A stretch of DNA of 64,000 nucleotides from Saccharopolyspora shandongensis (GCF_900106995.1 NZ_FNOK01000001.1:1-64000), one strand, 5' to 3'. Positions 7,785-16,834 are shown, counted from the first letter of the stretch. Notes: generated from the letters alone by a model not told the origin. Translations and numbers: made by a program.

Positions 7785-10292
7785 TCACGAGCGGTCGTCG
7801 GGCGTGTCGCCGAAGCCGCCTCGGAACGCCCGCCGGAAGCCCGCCAGCTTGCTCGGAGAGGCGACGATGGCCTGCTCCTCCTGGTCCGGGTCGTCCCGCA
7901 GCCCATCCGCGAGGTGGGTCTGCGGCACGCGCTTGGGCAGCGGCGGACGGCCACCCGCGGCCCGCCGCCGTTCCGACGAAGGCATCGGTGCCGGGGCCGG
8001 GGCCGGCTCCGGCGGCAGGGGCTCGAACTGCGTCATGGCTGGGTTCGCTTGCGGGATCGGCTCCGACGCGGGCCACTCGTAAGTGGTTTCAGCCGGTTTC
8101 GGCTCCGGTGCCGATTGCGCTTGGGTGGGCTGGTCGGTCATGACACCATTCCAGCTCAACTCTCGCGGCCGCGGCACCACCGCCGGTTCGGCGAGTTGGT
8201 GTTTGCCGCCACTGTTGATGTGGCCTGCGCCACTCCCGTTGCCGTTCATCGCGGCGCTGACGCCGTTGCTGACCGGCGGGAACGCGCCGCCGCCGTTGCT
8301 CGTGGTGACCGACGTGTCGGCCTCCAGGATGCGGTCCGGGAACAGCACCGTGGCGCGGGTTCCGCCGTAGGCCGAGATGCCGAACTCCACGGCGATCTCG
8401 CGGCGGTGCGCCAGTCGCGCGGCGGTGAACAGGCCCAGCTGCTCGGCCTTGTTGTTCTCCAGCACCAGCCGGTCGAACTCCGGCGGCTCGGACATCATCG
8501 AGTTGGCCCGGTCGCGGGTCGACGGGTCCATGCCGAGGCCCTGGTCCGCGATGTCGACGGCGACGCCGCGCGCCACCGCGGTGGCGTCCACGTGCACCTG
8601 GGTGTTCGGCGGCGAGAACGCGGTCGCGTTGTCGATCAGCTCGGAGATCAGGTGAATCGCGTCGCCGACGGCGGAGCCGTTGACCATCACCTCCGGGACG
8701 TGCCCGATGACCACGCGCGAGTACTGGTCGATCTCGGAGACCGACGAGCGCAGCACGTCCATCAGCGCGACCGGCCGGCTCCACCGGCGGCCCGGCTGCT
8801 GGTCACCGAGGACCAGCAGGTTCTCGACCGTGCGCCGGGCGCGGGTGGTCGAGTTGTCCAGGTCGAACAGCTTCGCCAGCTGTGCGGAGTTCTCCTCGTT
8901 GCGCTCCAGCTGGTCGATGGTGCCGTGCATGTGCCGCAGCAGCCGCTGGATTCGGTGCGCCATGCCGACGAACACCACACGCGCGCCCTGCCGGGCCCGG
9001 GTTTCACCGACGGCCGCGTGGACCGCTTCCTCCTGGAACAGCTGGATGGCTTGCGCCACCTGGCCGACCTCGTCGCTGCCGTAGTGCGCCAGCGGGACCA
9101 TCTCGGTTTCCACGTTGACGGACTCGCCGTCGCGCAGTCGGCGCACGACGTCGGGCAGCTTCTCGGCCATCGCCAGCGACTCGGTGCGCAGGTCCTGCAG
9201 CCGGGTCAGCAGCGCCTCGTCGACGACCGTGCGGTAGACGCGGCGGGCGAAGATGAACGACACGACCGCGACGGCGAGGGCGGCGAGGCTGCCCCACAGC
9301 ACGTTCCACAGCGTGTCCGTACCGCTGGCGACACCGCCCTGCGAAACCTCGTCGGCCTGCTTGAACACCAGGCTGGACATGCCGGCACCGACGTCGTTGG
9401 TGATGCGCTGCCAGTCGTCCAGCCGCACCGGCGGGTTACCGCCCTTGAACGAGCCTCCGGCGATGATCCGGTTCTCGGCGTCGACCAGCTGCTTCCAGGA
9501 CGGGCTTTCGACCAGCCGCTGGTAGTCGGCCCGCACGCTGGGCAGGATGCTGTCGGCGTTCACCGCCATCGTCGTGTGGTGGGCGTCGATGTAGTTCACC
9601 AGCAGGCGGTACTGGTCGGGCGTCAGCTCATTGGCGGTCAGCGCGGTGCCGACCAGCGCCGCCTCCCGGGAGAACATGTCGGAGGCCCGGAACAGCGAGG
9701 TCGCGGCGAGACCGCCCTGCAGCGTTTCGGGGTCCGGCACGATCCGGGACTGGACGTCGAACAGCCTGGTGGCGGTGTCGAAGAGCCCGTTGTAGAACCC
9801 GTTGACCTCGTTGGCCGGGACCTGGCCGCTGGAGATCCGGGAGCGGAGGTCGGGCAGCCGCTCGAAGTAGCCGGTCAGCTCGCGCATCGGCTGCTGGACT
9901 TCCAGCGGGGCCGAGTCGACGACCGACTTGGCCTCCACCTGCAAGGCAGCCAGCGCCTCGTCGGTTTCCTTCTGCTGCGCAGCGAGTTCGGCATTGCCGA
10001 TGCCGGGCCGCGTGATCACTTCGAGGCTGCGCAGGCGTTCCCGCTGCACGTGGTCCAGGGCCGTCACCGCGGGCAGCGACATCTGCCGGACGCTGGCGGC
10101 GACCTGCTGGGTGTAGATGGCCTCGAAGGCGAACAGCGAGCAGCCGACGACCCAGAGGACGCCGACGACGACCCACGGGATGGCGACCGCCCACGTGAGC
10201 CGGGAGCGGATCGAGGTGTCGGAGCGTTTCGCCCGGCGTCTCCTCGCTTCTCCAGGGGGTGCGAAAGACTCGTTTTGGGTTGTCACTTCCAA
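7785..10292 (-). CDS. Conservon sensor kinase-like protein (CvnA-like) with nitrate-type sensing ectodomain
   Basis: This ~835-residue membrane protein has TM1 at about 33-55, a ~270-residue extracellular helical region like the NIT sensor domain, TM2 at about 328-349, a HAMP-like stretch, then a GHKL ATPase domain (N-box ISELIDNATAFSPP at ~549-562, DQGLGMDP at ~583-590). The region before the ATPase (MAHRIQRLLRHMHGTIDQLER) is degenerate, as usual in CvnA proteins, so histidine autophosphorylation is uncertain. The last ~180 residues are low-complexity, rich in Pro/Ala/Glu. The start is either TTG 10292 or GTG 10286. It heads the four-gene conservon running to 6341. Confidence 0.9.
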   Translation of the reverse strand: MEVTTQNESFAPPGEARRRRAKRSDTSIRSRLTWAVAIPWVVVGVLWVVGCSLFAFEAIYTQQVAASVRQMSLPAVTALDHVQRERLRSLEVITRPGIGNAELAAQQKETDEALAALQVEAKSVVDSAPLEVQQPMRELTGYFERLPDLRSRISSGQVPANEVNGFYNGLFDTATRLFDVQSRIVPDPETLQGGLAATSLFRASDMFSREAALVGTALTANELTPDQYRLLVNYIDAHHTTMAVNADSILPSVRADYQRLVESPSWKQLVDAENRIIAGGSFKGGNPPVRLDDWQRITNDVGAGMSSLVFKQADEVSQGGVASGTDTLWNVLWGSLAALAVAVVSFIFARRVYRTVVDEALLTRLQDLRTESLAMAEKLPDVVRRLRDGESVNVETEMVPLAHYGSDEVGQVAQAIQLFQEEAVHAAVGETRARQGARVVFVGMAHRIQRLLRHMHGTIDQLERNEENSAQLAKLFDLDNSTTRARRTVENLLVLGDQQPGRRWSRPVALMDVLRSSVSEIDQYSRVVIGHVPEVMVNGSAVGDAIHLISELIDNATAFSPPNTQVHVDATAVARGVAVDIADQGLGMDPSTRDRANSMMSEPPEFDRLVLENNKAEQLGLFTAARLAHRREIAVEFGISAYGGTRATVLFPDRILEADTSVTTSNGGGAFPPVSNGVSAAMNGNGSGAGHINSGGKHQLAEPAVVPRPRELSWNGVMTDQPTQAQSAPEPKPAETTYEWPASEPIPQANPAMTQFEPLPPEPAPAPAPMPSSERRRAAGGRPPLPKRVPQTHLADGLRDDPDQEEQAIVASPSKLAGFRRAFRGGFGDTPDDRS

Positions 10293-10610
10293 GCACTTTC
10301 CATCGTTTGTCCTCGCCCGCGCCCGGGCGAGCCGATCTGAACGTCGTGCGGACGCGTTTCATGACGCAGTGGTGTCGGCGGGGCGCTCCTCTCCACTTCC
10401 ACGTCCGTGTCCCCCTGGTGCGAACGCACTGTATCGGATCAAGATCACTCGATCGAGATCGGAGCCACGCGTTCTAGTCGTTATTCCGGGCACATCGCGT
10501 ACAGATCGTGAAAGTTCACCGAACCGGCCCTTTTCTGTAACCGGATCGGTGCTCTACGGACGCGAAGGGCGGCCCCGGGCCGCACCCGGGACCGCCAGCG
10601 AAGCAGCCGG
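10293..10610. other. Intergenic region upstream of conservon
   Basis: About 318 nt separate the kinase start from the end of a decayed lyase gene. It should contain the conservon promoter on the minus strand, but I cannot place boxes with confidence. No coding frame with good codon bias is seen. Confidence 0.45.
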
Positions 10611-10940
10611 TCAGCCGATCGGCTCCACGTCGGAGAAGCCCGCCCCGGCGTTGACCACCGTGTGTCCCGGTAGACCTCGTTGCGCCGGTCGCCGCACCGC
10701 TTGTCGTGCGGCAGCGGGCCCCAGCCGGTTGTCCAGCGCCTGGTTGCGGTCGCTGCGGTCCGGCTGCCCGGGCGTGTCACCGTACTTGTCCCAGTTGCTC
10801 TCCGCCTAGCCGAAGTAGACGCCCTCGCCGAACTGCGGCTGCTCGGTGCCGGTGTCGTGGACGAACGAGCGCTGGATGACGTTGTCGGAGCTGGTGGCCC
10901 GGAAGTACACGCCCTCGTCGCGGGTGTTGCGCACCTGACG
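10611..10940 (-). pseudogene. Remnant of a right-handed beta-helix (pectate-lyase-like) protein
   Basis: One minus-strand frame reads VRNTRDEGVYFRATSSDNVIQ, then a HDTGTEQPQFGEGVYFG stretch, a TAG stop at 10806-10808, then in the same frame AESNWDKYGD...DRSDRNQALDN and finally NAGAGFSDVEPIG before TGA (10611-10613). Repeats of the form N-T-x-D-E-G-V and GEGVYxG-SAxSNW typify secreted parallel beta-helix polysaccharide lyases. The N-terminus and signal peptide are missing, an in-frame stop interrupts the gene, and the segment between DNRLG and HTVVN has lost similarity to the fold. I read it as a dead gene beside the intact PL14-like lyase. The exact 5' boundary is uncertain. Confidence 0.65.
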
Positions 10941-11294
10941 GTCCCGGCCGCGAGGGCCGGCCCGGCCGTGACCGCCGAAATCCGCCGCAGTCCGCTGGTC
11001 GACATCCATCCTCCTGGGGGCTGGGAATCGACGTCGGAACCGGCCGTGCGGCGGGGCTGGCGGCGGTCGGCCCACTGCCGGGAAAACCGGCCGACGCCGA
11101 ATACGATGGCGCAGCGCGGAAAAATCGCCAATGCCGCGATCACATTCTTGAACAGCATCGGAAATTCGGGGCGGAAACCGTTTCCGGGCTTGACCGATCG
11201 CCCGTTTCTGGTGTCTGCTTTCCAATTGCCGGGATTCTCCCGGCAGGCCGTACCGCCGCCCGGTCGACATCGAATCGGATGCGAGGTGTACGAC
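10941..11294. other. Intergenic region upstream of PL14-like lyase
   Basis: About 350 nt separate the lyase remnant from the intact lyase gene. Frames crossing it on both strands show no coherent protein. It probably includes the lyase promoter; no clear boxes can be assigned. Confidence 0.45.
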
Positions 11295-12131
11295 GTGAGA
11301 AAACGACGTGCTTTCCGGCGGATGAGCGGTCTCGCCGGGTTGTCGCTGGCGGCAGTGCTGGCGCTGGCCGCCCTGCCCGCGGCCGCGGCTCCCGGCGCCG
11401 ATGCGCCGGCGGCCGAGCCCTGGACCGGCGGATTCGCCGATTTCCCCGGCGATTCCTGGAAGCAGCAGTGGGGTTTCGTCACCGAGGGCGACTGGGGCTT
11501 CGACCGGATGCAGCCGCAGGGCGAGGAGCTCGACGTGTTCTACGGCAAGGGCTCGTCCGCGCCGTCGTGCGGTGACTGCCCGAGCGAAGGCGGCGGGCAG
11601 TTCTACACCGACTTCCGCTCGATCGGCCGCGACGACCTGGCCGACGCCGCGGTCCTGAACCTCAGCTACCAGGTGCGATTCCCCGAGGACTGGGACTTCG
11701 GCGAACGCGGCGGGAAGCTGCCCGGCCTCTACGGCGGGCCGCCCGGCCAGGCCAGCGGCGGCCAGCACGGCGACGCGTGGTCGACCCGGTACATGTGGCG
11801 GATCCGCAGCGACGAGCCGAAGGCAACGGTGTACGTCTACGACCCGTCGCAGGGCGACGGCTACGGCAAGGACGTCGGACTGGGCTCGTGGGCGTGGCAG
11901 GCCGACGGGCAGTGGCACACCGTGGAGCAGTCGGTGGACCGCAACAGTGGCACCATCGCGATCCGGTACGACGGCCAGGAGGTGCTGCGCGAGCAGGGCA
12001 TCCAGGACGTCGCCGGAATCCCGTTCTCGGGAATCTTCTTCTCCACGTTCTTCGGCGGTCACGACACTTCTTGGGGTCCGAGCCGGGATGTGCACGCGCA
12101 GTTCCGCGATTTCCGGGTGAGCGCGGGCTGA
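11295..12131 (+). CDS. Secreted polysaccharide lyase, PL14-like
   Basis: This 278-residue exported protein has a positively charged n-region and hydrophobic core (residues 1-30, cleavage near AAA-APG). The mature domain holds KLPGLYGG (141-148), STRYMWRI (~163-170) and ISYQVRFPE-like beta-strand motifs typical of PL14-type alginate/glucuronan lyases and their fungal relatives. It would cleave acidic polysaccharide outside the cell to release uronate oligomers. The GTG at 11295 is chosen because it supplies the basic signal-peptide start and has an AGG 8 nt upstream; an ATG at 11322 would shorten the signal. The uronate genes downstream support the role. Confidence 0.75.
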   Translation: MRKRRAFRRMSGLAGLSLAAVLALAALPAAAAPGADAPAAEPWTGGFADFPGDSWKQQWGFVTEGDWGFDRMQPQGEELDVFYGKGSSAPSCGDCPSEGGGQFYTDFRSIGRDDLADAAVLNLSYQVRFPEDWDFGERGGKLPGLYGGPPGQASGGQHGDAWSTRYMWRIRSDEPKATVYVYDPSQGDGYGKDVGLGSWAWQADGQWHTVEQSVDRNSGTIAIRYDGQEVLREQGIQDVAGIPFSGIFFSTFFGGHDTSWGPSRDVHAQFRDFRVSAG

Positions 12132-12168
12132 TTCGCAATTCGCGCGGCAATTCCGGAATGCGCGAAAC

Positions 12169-12207
12169 GGGGGCTCGTTCCCGCCGCCAGGTGTCGGACG
12201 AGCCCCC
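12169..12207. terminator. Hairpin between lyase and convergent gene
   Basis: GGGGGCTCGT pairs with ACGAGCCCCC around a 19-nt loop, 37 nt after the lyase stop. There is no T-run, which is normal for actinomycete hairpin terminators. It faces the end of the convergent gene at 12301. Confidence 0.6.
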
Positions 12208-12300
12208 GGTCGCGTGCACCGGCCACCGGGACGTCGACGACGGCGCCGCCGGACACCGCCACCCCGTCCTGGGCCGGGCACCGTGGTTGCTCCTCCCGGC

Positions 12301-13440
12301 TCACGTCGGCCGGCCGTGGGCCTGCTCGACGGCGCGGCGCAGGTCCGGCCAGCGGGCGGGCCCGGCCAGCCCGAGGTGGTAGAGGTGCAGTTCGGTGGCG
12401 CCCGCCCGCCCCAGCTCCCGGACGTACCCGGCGATGTCGGGCACTTCGGGCCCGGCCGCCGTCACGTAGGCACCGACGTCCGCTGTGGCCGGTATCGAGC
12501 CGGCCGCGGCGGCAACGGTCGCAACGGTCGCCGCGCCGGGCACCCAGCAGGGCAGCACGACGGCGTCGACGTCGTGGGCGGCCTGCGGGGTGAGCCCCGG
12601 CAGCGCTCCCGTCACCCACGGATCGATCGCGCCGTGCAGCACCACGCGGCGGTCGCCGCCGATCGCCTTGAGCACATCCTGCCGCAGCTGGTCGGTCGCC
12701 CGCTGCCGGGTCGACAGCAACGCCGCGCGGAGCTCGTCGGGCAGCCGGTCCTCGGTGGCGGTGAGGTCGCCTTCGGCGATGAGCCGCCGGACCTCCTCCC
12801 GCAGCAACGCGCGGGCGGCCTCCGGCAGCACGTCGTGCTCGGCCCAACCTGCGGCGCACGCGGCACAGCAGCACACCGAGAGCAGCCGGGCCGCAGCGGG
12901 CGACCACACCGCGTCGGTCTTCTCGTGCTGGTGCTGGTGGATCGCGCCGAGCTGCCCGCACGCCTCCAGCACGACGGAACGGACATCCAGCTCTGTTAAG
13001 GATTCCGCGGTCAGCCGGGCGGCGAACGCGCGCACCTCCTCCTGCGCCGGGCACAACGCCCAGGGATAGGTCTCCCCGAAGCAGTTCTGCACCGCGAACT
13101 CGGGGAACTTCGTGCCCAGCAAGGAGTTGTGCGTCAGCACCAGCCACGCGGCGGCCGGGATCCCGGCCGCCGCCAGCGCGCGGATCGCGTCTCCGGCGCT
13201 GTCGGCGGAATCGACCCAGTCGGCGGGCGCGGGCCGCAACTCGCCCCACCCGTCGCGGATCGGCCGGTAGAGCGCCGCGTGCCGGGCGGTGACGCTGGCG
13301 CCCTGCTTCGACCACGGCGTCGCGGCCCGCGTGCTGTGGTAGGACACCGCGACCGCGACCTCGTCGACGCCGAGATCCCGCACCCGGTCGGCGAATTCCG
13401 GCCCCACGTCCCACGGGTAGCCGTAACCCGTCACGTGCAC
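12301..13440 (-). CDS. Uncharacterised TIM-barrel-like protein of the uronate locus
   Basis: This 379-residue cytoplasmic protein starts MHVTGYGYPWDVGPEFADRVRDLGVDEVAVAVSYHSTRA. The alternating strand-helix pattern and a central cysteine-rich LLSVCCCAACAAGW segment resemble glycoside-hydrolase-like TIM-barrel proteins that carry a CxxC-type insert. No catalytic pair can be named. It begins with GTG at 13440, one base after the stop of the truncated dehydratase, and is the last gene of the symporter operon. A role in uronate or aldarate metabolism is inference from context only. Confidence 0.6.
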   Translation of the reverse strand: MHVTGYGYPWDVGPEFADRVRDLGVDEVAVAVSYHSTRAATPWSKQGASVTARHAALYRPIRDGWGELRPAPADWVDSADSAGDAIRALAAAGIPAAAWLVLTHNSLLGTKFPEFAVQNCFGETYPWALCPAQEEVRAFAARLTAESLTELDVRSVVLEACGQLGAIHQHQHEKTDAVWSPAAARLLSVCCCAACAAGWAEHDVLPEAARALLREEVRRLIAEGDLTATEDRLPDELRAALLSTRQRATDQLRQDVLKAIGGDRRVVLHGAIDPWVTGALPGLTPQAAHDVDAVVLPCWVPGAATVATVAAAAGSIPATADVGAYVTAAGPEVPDIAGYVRELGRAGATELHLYHLGLAGPARWPDLRRAVEQAHGRPT

Positions 13441-13441
13441 G

Positions 13442-13588
13442 TCAGCCCACCTCCGCCAGCGCGTCCAGGTGGTCGGCGTAGGCGTCGAGGTCGAGCTCCA
13501 GGTCGGCGGTGAACGTCGTCAGCGGAAAGGCCAGCAAACCTTCCAGGGACATGCGCGGGCTCGCTTTCTGTTGCGGTGGCCGGGTCAT
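13442..13588 (-). pseudogene. Truncated 5-dehydro-4-deoxyglucarate dehydratase (KdgD-like), N-terminal 48 residues only
   Basis: The 48-residue frame contains LEGLLAFPLTTFTADLELDLDAY, the N-terminal strand-helix of the dihydrodipicolinate-synthase family as found in KdgD, and then stops. A full enzyme has about 300 residues including the Schiff-base lysine, all absent here. Its ATG overlaps the symporter stop (ATGA) and its TGA lies 1 nt before the next gene's GTG. A deletion has apparently joined the gene's start to its neighbour. KdgD would convert keto-deoxyglucarate to 2-oxoglutarate semialdehyde downstream of uronate dehydrogenase. Confidence 0.7.
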
Positions 13589-15078
13589 CGAGGGGTCGCC
13601 GGTGCGGCCGCGGGCGACTCCTGGTCCAGGGCTTCGAGCATCTCGTCGACCTGCTCGGTGCGCTCCGAGGCGACCAGGCCCAGACCGACGTACAGCGCCA
13701 GCGACACCAGGATCGGGGTGGCGACGGTGGCGGTGGGTCCGGCGTCGAGGCCGTAGTAGAGGACGCCGTAGGTGAGCAGCCCGCCGGCCCAGGACGCGAT
13801 GGCCGCCCGCGAGCCGCACCGCCGGAACCACGGGAGCATGCCCAGCAGCAGCGGCACCGAGATCGGGCCCATCAGCGCGGCGACCCAGGAGACCACGATG
13901 GACAGCACGCCGCCGAGGTGCTCCGCCTGGGTGGCCACGACCATGCTCAGCGCGATGAAGCCGAAGGTGGCGATGCGGCCGGTGCGCAGCCGCTGGAACT
14001 CGTCGAACCCGCGCGCCTTCCGCCACAGCACCGGCAGCATGTCGCGGGTGATCACCGAGGAGATCGCGTTGGCGTCCGAGGCGACCATGGCCATGGTGTG
14101 GGAGAACATCCCGGCCAGCACCAGCCCGATCATGCCCGGCGGCAGCAGCGCCTGGGTCATCGCCGCGTACGAGGTGGTCGGGTCGGCGAGGTCCGGCACG
14201 AACAGCGGCGCGGCGAACATCGGGAACATCAGCACCAGCGGCCAGACCAGGTACAGCGCGGCGGAGAGCACCGCGCCGCGCCGGGCGGCGCGGGAGTCGG
14301 GCGCGGCCATGTAGCGCTGCGCCAGGTTCCACATCCCGCCGTTGTACTCCAGCGTCTTCACCAGCACGTACACCAGCAGGAACACCGTGGTGTACTGCCC
14401 GGTGACCGGCGACGTGCGCCCCGCGGGCAGCCGGTCCCAGAGCGTCCACAGCCCGGAGACGCCGCCGAGTTCGGCCAGCACCGCCCAGATCATCACGATC
14501 CCGGCCGCCGCCTGGATGACGAACTGGCCGAAGTCGGTCAGCGCGTCGGCCCACAGCCCGCCGGCCGTGCAGTAGAGCAGGGTGACGGTGCCGGTGATGA
14601 CGATGCCCCAGATCAGCGGCAGCCCGGCGAAGGAGTGCAGCAGCACCGCCACCGCGAACCACTTGGCCGCGACGTCGAAGACCTTCAGCGACGAGCCGCT
14701 CCAGGCCAGCACCTGCTGGGTGGGGATGTTGTAGCGGCGGGCCAGGAATTCCAGCGGCGACGCCACGCCGAAGCGGGCGCGCAGCCGGTTCCAGCGGGCC
14801 GCGAACAGCCACGCCCCGATGGCCACGCCGATGCCGATGCTGGCGAATCCCCAGAAGTAGACCGTGATGCCGTCGGTGTAGGCCACGCCCGCGTAGGCGA
14901 CGAACAGCACGGCGCTGTAGCCGGACATGTGGTGCGAGATCCCGGCGAGCCACCACGGCATCCGGCCGCCGGCGATGAAGAAGTCCTTGTCTGTTTTGAC
15001 CCTGCGGTGCGACCACCAGCCGATAGCCAGCATCAGGCCGAAGTAGCCGCACACCGTTGTCCAGTCGAGAGCATGCAC
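13585..15078 (-). CDS. Sodium:solute symporter (SSS family), probable uronate/sugar-acid importer
   Basis: This 497-residue polytopic membrane protein of the SSS family has about 13 hydrophobic segments. DFFIAGGRMPWWLAGISHHMSGYSAVLFVAYAGVAY is the characteristic N-terminal block. The GTG at 15076-15078 is chosen because GGAGGG lies 9 nt upstream. It heads an operon with the KdgD remnant and the TIM-barrel-like gene and is divergent from an IclR regulator. With uronate dehydrogenase and a polyuronate lyase nearby, uptake of uronates or their oligomers is plausible but unproven. Confidence 0.85.
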   Translation of the reverse strand: MHALDWTTVCGYFGLMLAIGWWSHRRVKTDKDFFIAGGRMPWWLAGISHHMSGYSAVLFVAYAGVAYTDGITVYFWGFASIGIGVAIGAWLFAARWNRLRARFGVASPLEFLARRYNIPTQQVLAWSGSSLKVFDVAAKWFAVAVLLHSFAGLPLIWGIVITGTVTLLYCTAGGLWADALTDFGQFVIQAAAGIVMIWAVLAELGGVSGLWTLWDRLPAGRTSPVTGQYTTVFLLVYVLVKTLEYNGGMWNLAQRYMAAPDSRAARRGAVLSAALYLVWPLVLMFPMFAAPLFVPDLADPTTSYAAMTQALLPPGMIGLVLAGMFSHTMAMVASDANAISSVITRDMLPVLWRKARGFDEFQRLRTGRIATFGFIALSMVVATQAEHLGGVLSIVVSWVAALMGPISVPLLLGMLPWFRRCGSRAAIASWAGGLLTYGVLYYGLDAGPTATVATPILVSLALYVGLGLVASERTEQVDEMLEALDQESPAAAPATPR

Positions 15079-15224
15079 TGGGCCGATCCCTCCGGCGTTC
15101 ACATACTTGAATGGATACTGGGTTTGTGAATTTATTCGACTATCGGAAATCTGCCGGAGGACGCTAGTATGACCGCGATCACATGTCAACCGGCGCCTGA
15201 GCGCCGCCCGGGGAGGAGGTCGAC

Positions 15225-16013
15225 ATGCCGGCCCGCATCGCCACCGCCACGGATTCGGCCGGGGTGAAGTCGGCGCGACGCACCATCGAGCTGCTGGAAA
15301 CCTTCGCCGGGCACGAATCCTGGCTGTCGCTGGCCGAACTGCACGCCCGCACCGGCATCCCGCGCTCCAGCCTCCACGGCCTGCTGCGCACCCTGCTGGA
15401 AACCGGCTGGCTGCAGGCCGACCGCACGGAAACCCGCTACCGGCTCGGCATCCGCACGCTGATCTGCGGCACCGCCTACCTCGACCGCGACCCGGTGGTG
15501 CCCTACGCGACCGAGGCGATGGAGCAGGTGCGCGAGCAGACCGGGTTCACCACGCACTACGCGCGCCGCAACGGCAACGAGGTCGTCTACCTGGAAAGCC
15601 GGGAGTCCCGGCGCTCGGTGCACCTGATCTCCCGCGTCGGCCGCACGCTGCCCGCGCACGCCACCGCCCTGGGCAAGGCACTGCTGGCGGAGCTGACCCG
15701 CGACGAGGTCGCCGCGCTCTGCGCCGGCCCGCTGCCCGCGCTCACCCCGAACACCGTCGTCGAACTCCCCACCCTGCACGCGGAATGCGCGTTAATCCGC
15801 GATCGCGGCTTCGCCGCGGAACTGGAGGAGGGCACCGCGGGGATCCGCTGCGTGGCCGCCGTGGTGCCCTACCGCATCCCCGGCACCGACGCGATGAGCT
15901 GCTCGATGCCCACCGACCAGGCCACCGACGCCGACGTCCGGCACGCCGCCGAGCTGCTGGTGCGCACCACCGTCGAACTCGGCCAGCGCCTGCGCCGGGC
16001 CGGAATCCGCTGA
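15225..16013 (+). CDS. IclR-family regulator, copy 1
   Basis: This 262-residue IclR protein has an N-terminal winged helix (about 15-75: ARRTIELLETFAGHE...PRSSLHGLLRTLLETGWL) and a C-terminal effector domain with LPAHATALGKALLAEL and GIRCVAAVVPYR. A strong GGGAGGAGG precedes the ATG. It is divergent from the symporter operon and followed 20 nt later by uronate dehydrogenase, so it is the likely local uronate-responsive regulator. It is closely related throughout to the second IclR at 16966. Confidence 0.92.
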   Translation: MPARIATATDSAGVKSARRTIELLETFAGHESWLSLAELHARTGIPRSSLHGLLRTLLETGWLQADRTETRYRLGIRTLICGTAYLDRDPVVPYATEAMEQVREQTGFTTHYARRNGNEVVYLESRESRRSVHLISRVGRTLPAHATALGKALLAELTRDEVAALCAGPLPALTPNTVVELPTLHAECALIRDRGFAAELEEGTAGIRCVAAVVPYRIPGTDAMSCSMPTDQATDADVRHAAELLVRTTVELGQRLRRAGIR

Positions 16014-16033
16014 ACGCAGAAGGGAAAGCCACG

Positions 16034-16831
16034 TTGCAGCAACGCATTCTGATCACCGGCGCGGCCGGGGTCGTCGGCACCATCATGCGGTCCCGGCTGC
16101 GCCGCGAGGGCCGCGTCCTGCGGCTGCTCGACCGCGCGCCGCTGCCGCCCGCGGAGCCCGGCGAAGCCGTCGAGGCGGTCACCGGGACGCTGACCGACCC
16201 GGACGTGATGGCCGCCGCCTGCGAAGGCGTCGACGCGATCGTGCACCTCGGCGGCCACAGCCGGGAGAACTCGTGGGCGGAGACGCTCGCGGTCAACATC
16301 GACGGCACGCACACCGTGCTGGAAGCCGCCCGGAAAGCCGGTGTCGGCCGGGTGATCCTGGCCTCCAGCAACCACGCCGCCGGGTTCCGCCTGGTCGCCG
16401 ACGCCGGGCCGGACGGCCTGCCCGCGGATTCGCCCGCGCGGCCGGACACCTACTACGGGGTGAGCAAGGCCGCGATCGAGGCGCTGGGCAGCCTGTACCA
16501 CTCCCGGTTCGGCATCGACGTGATCTGCATCCGCATCGGCAACTGCTTCGAGCGCCCGGCGGACGTGCGCGCCCTGTCGCTGTGGCTCTCCCCCGACGAC
16601 GCGGGGCGCCTCTTCGAGGCGTGCCTCGGCCACCCGTCGCCGGGCTACCGCGTGATCTGGGGCGTCTCGGCCAACACCCGCGGGGTCTGCTCCCTGGCCG
16701 AGGCGGAGGAACTGGGCTACCGCCCGCAGGACGACTCGGAGCAGTTCGCCGCGGAGGCCACTCCGTCCGACGCTTCGGCCCGCTACCTGGGCGGCCCATT
16801 CACCACCGCTGCCCTCGGCGAGCCGAACTGA
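16034..16831 (+). CDS. udh: Uronate dehydrogenase (NAD-dependent)
   Basis: This 265-residue short-chain epimerase-type dehydrogenase oxidises glucuronate or galacturonate to the aldarolactone. It shows TGAAGVVG at 8-15 (NAD binding), SSNHAAGF at 111-118, the catalytic Y141-x3-K145 and RIGNCFERPADVRALSLWLSPDD, matching the Udh family in order and in length (~265). The TTG start at 16034 follows AAGGGAAAG and yields exactly the family length. The palindrome at 16835-16852 directly after its stop probably ends transcription. Confidence 0.85.
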   Translation: MQQRILITGAAGVVGTIMRSRLRREGRVLRLLDRAPLPPAEPGEAVEAVTGTLTDPDVMAAACEGVDAIVHLGGHSRENSWAETLAVNIDGTHTVLEAARKAGVGRVILASSNHAAGFRLVADAGPDGLPADSPARPDTYYGVSKAAIEALGSLYHSRFGIDVICIRIGNCFERPADVRALSLWLSPDDAGRLFEACLGHPSPGYRVIWGVSANTRGVCSLAEAEELGYRPQDDSEQFAAEATPSDASARYLGGPFTTAALGEPN

Positions 16832-16834
16832 CCG

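Noticed and set aside
10680-11294. In-frame N-terminal extension of the PL14-like lyase
   Set aside because: A signal peptide starts at 11295, and the upstream part overlaps the antisense lyase remnant and is not protein-like.
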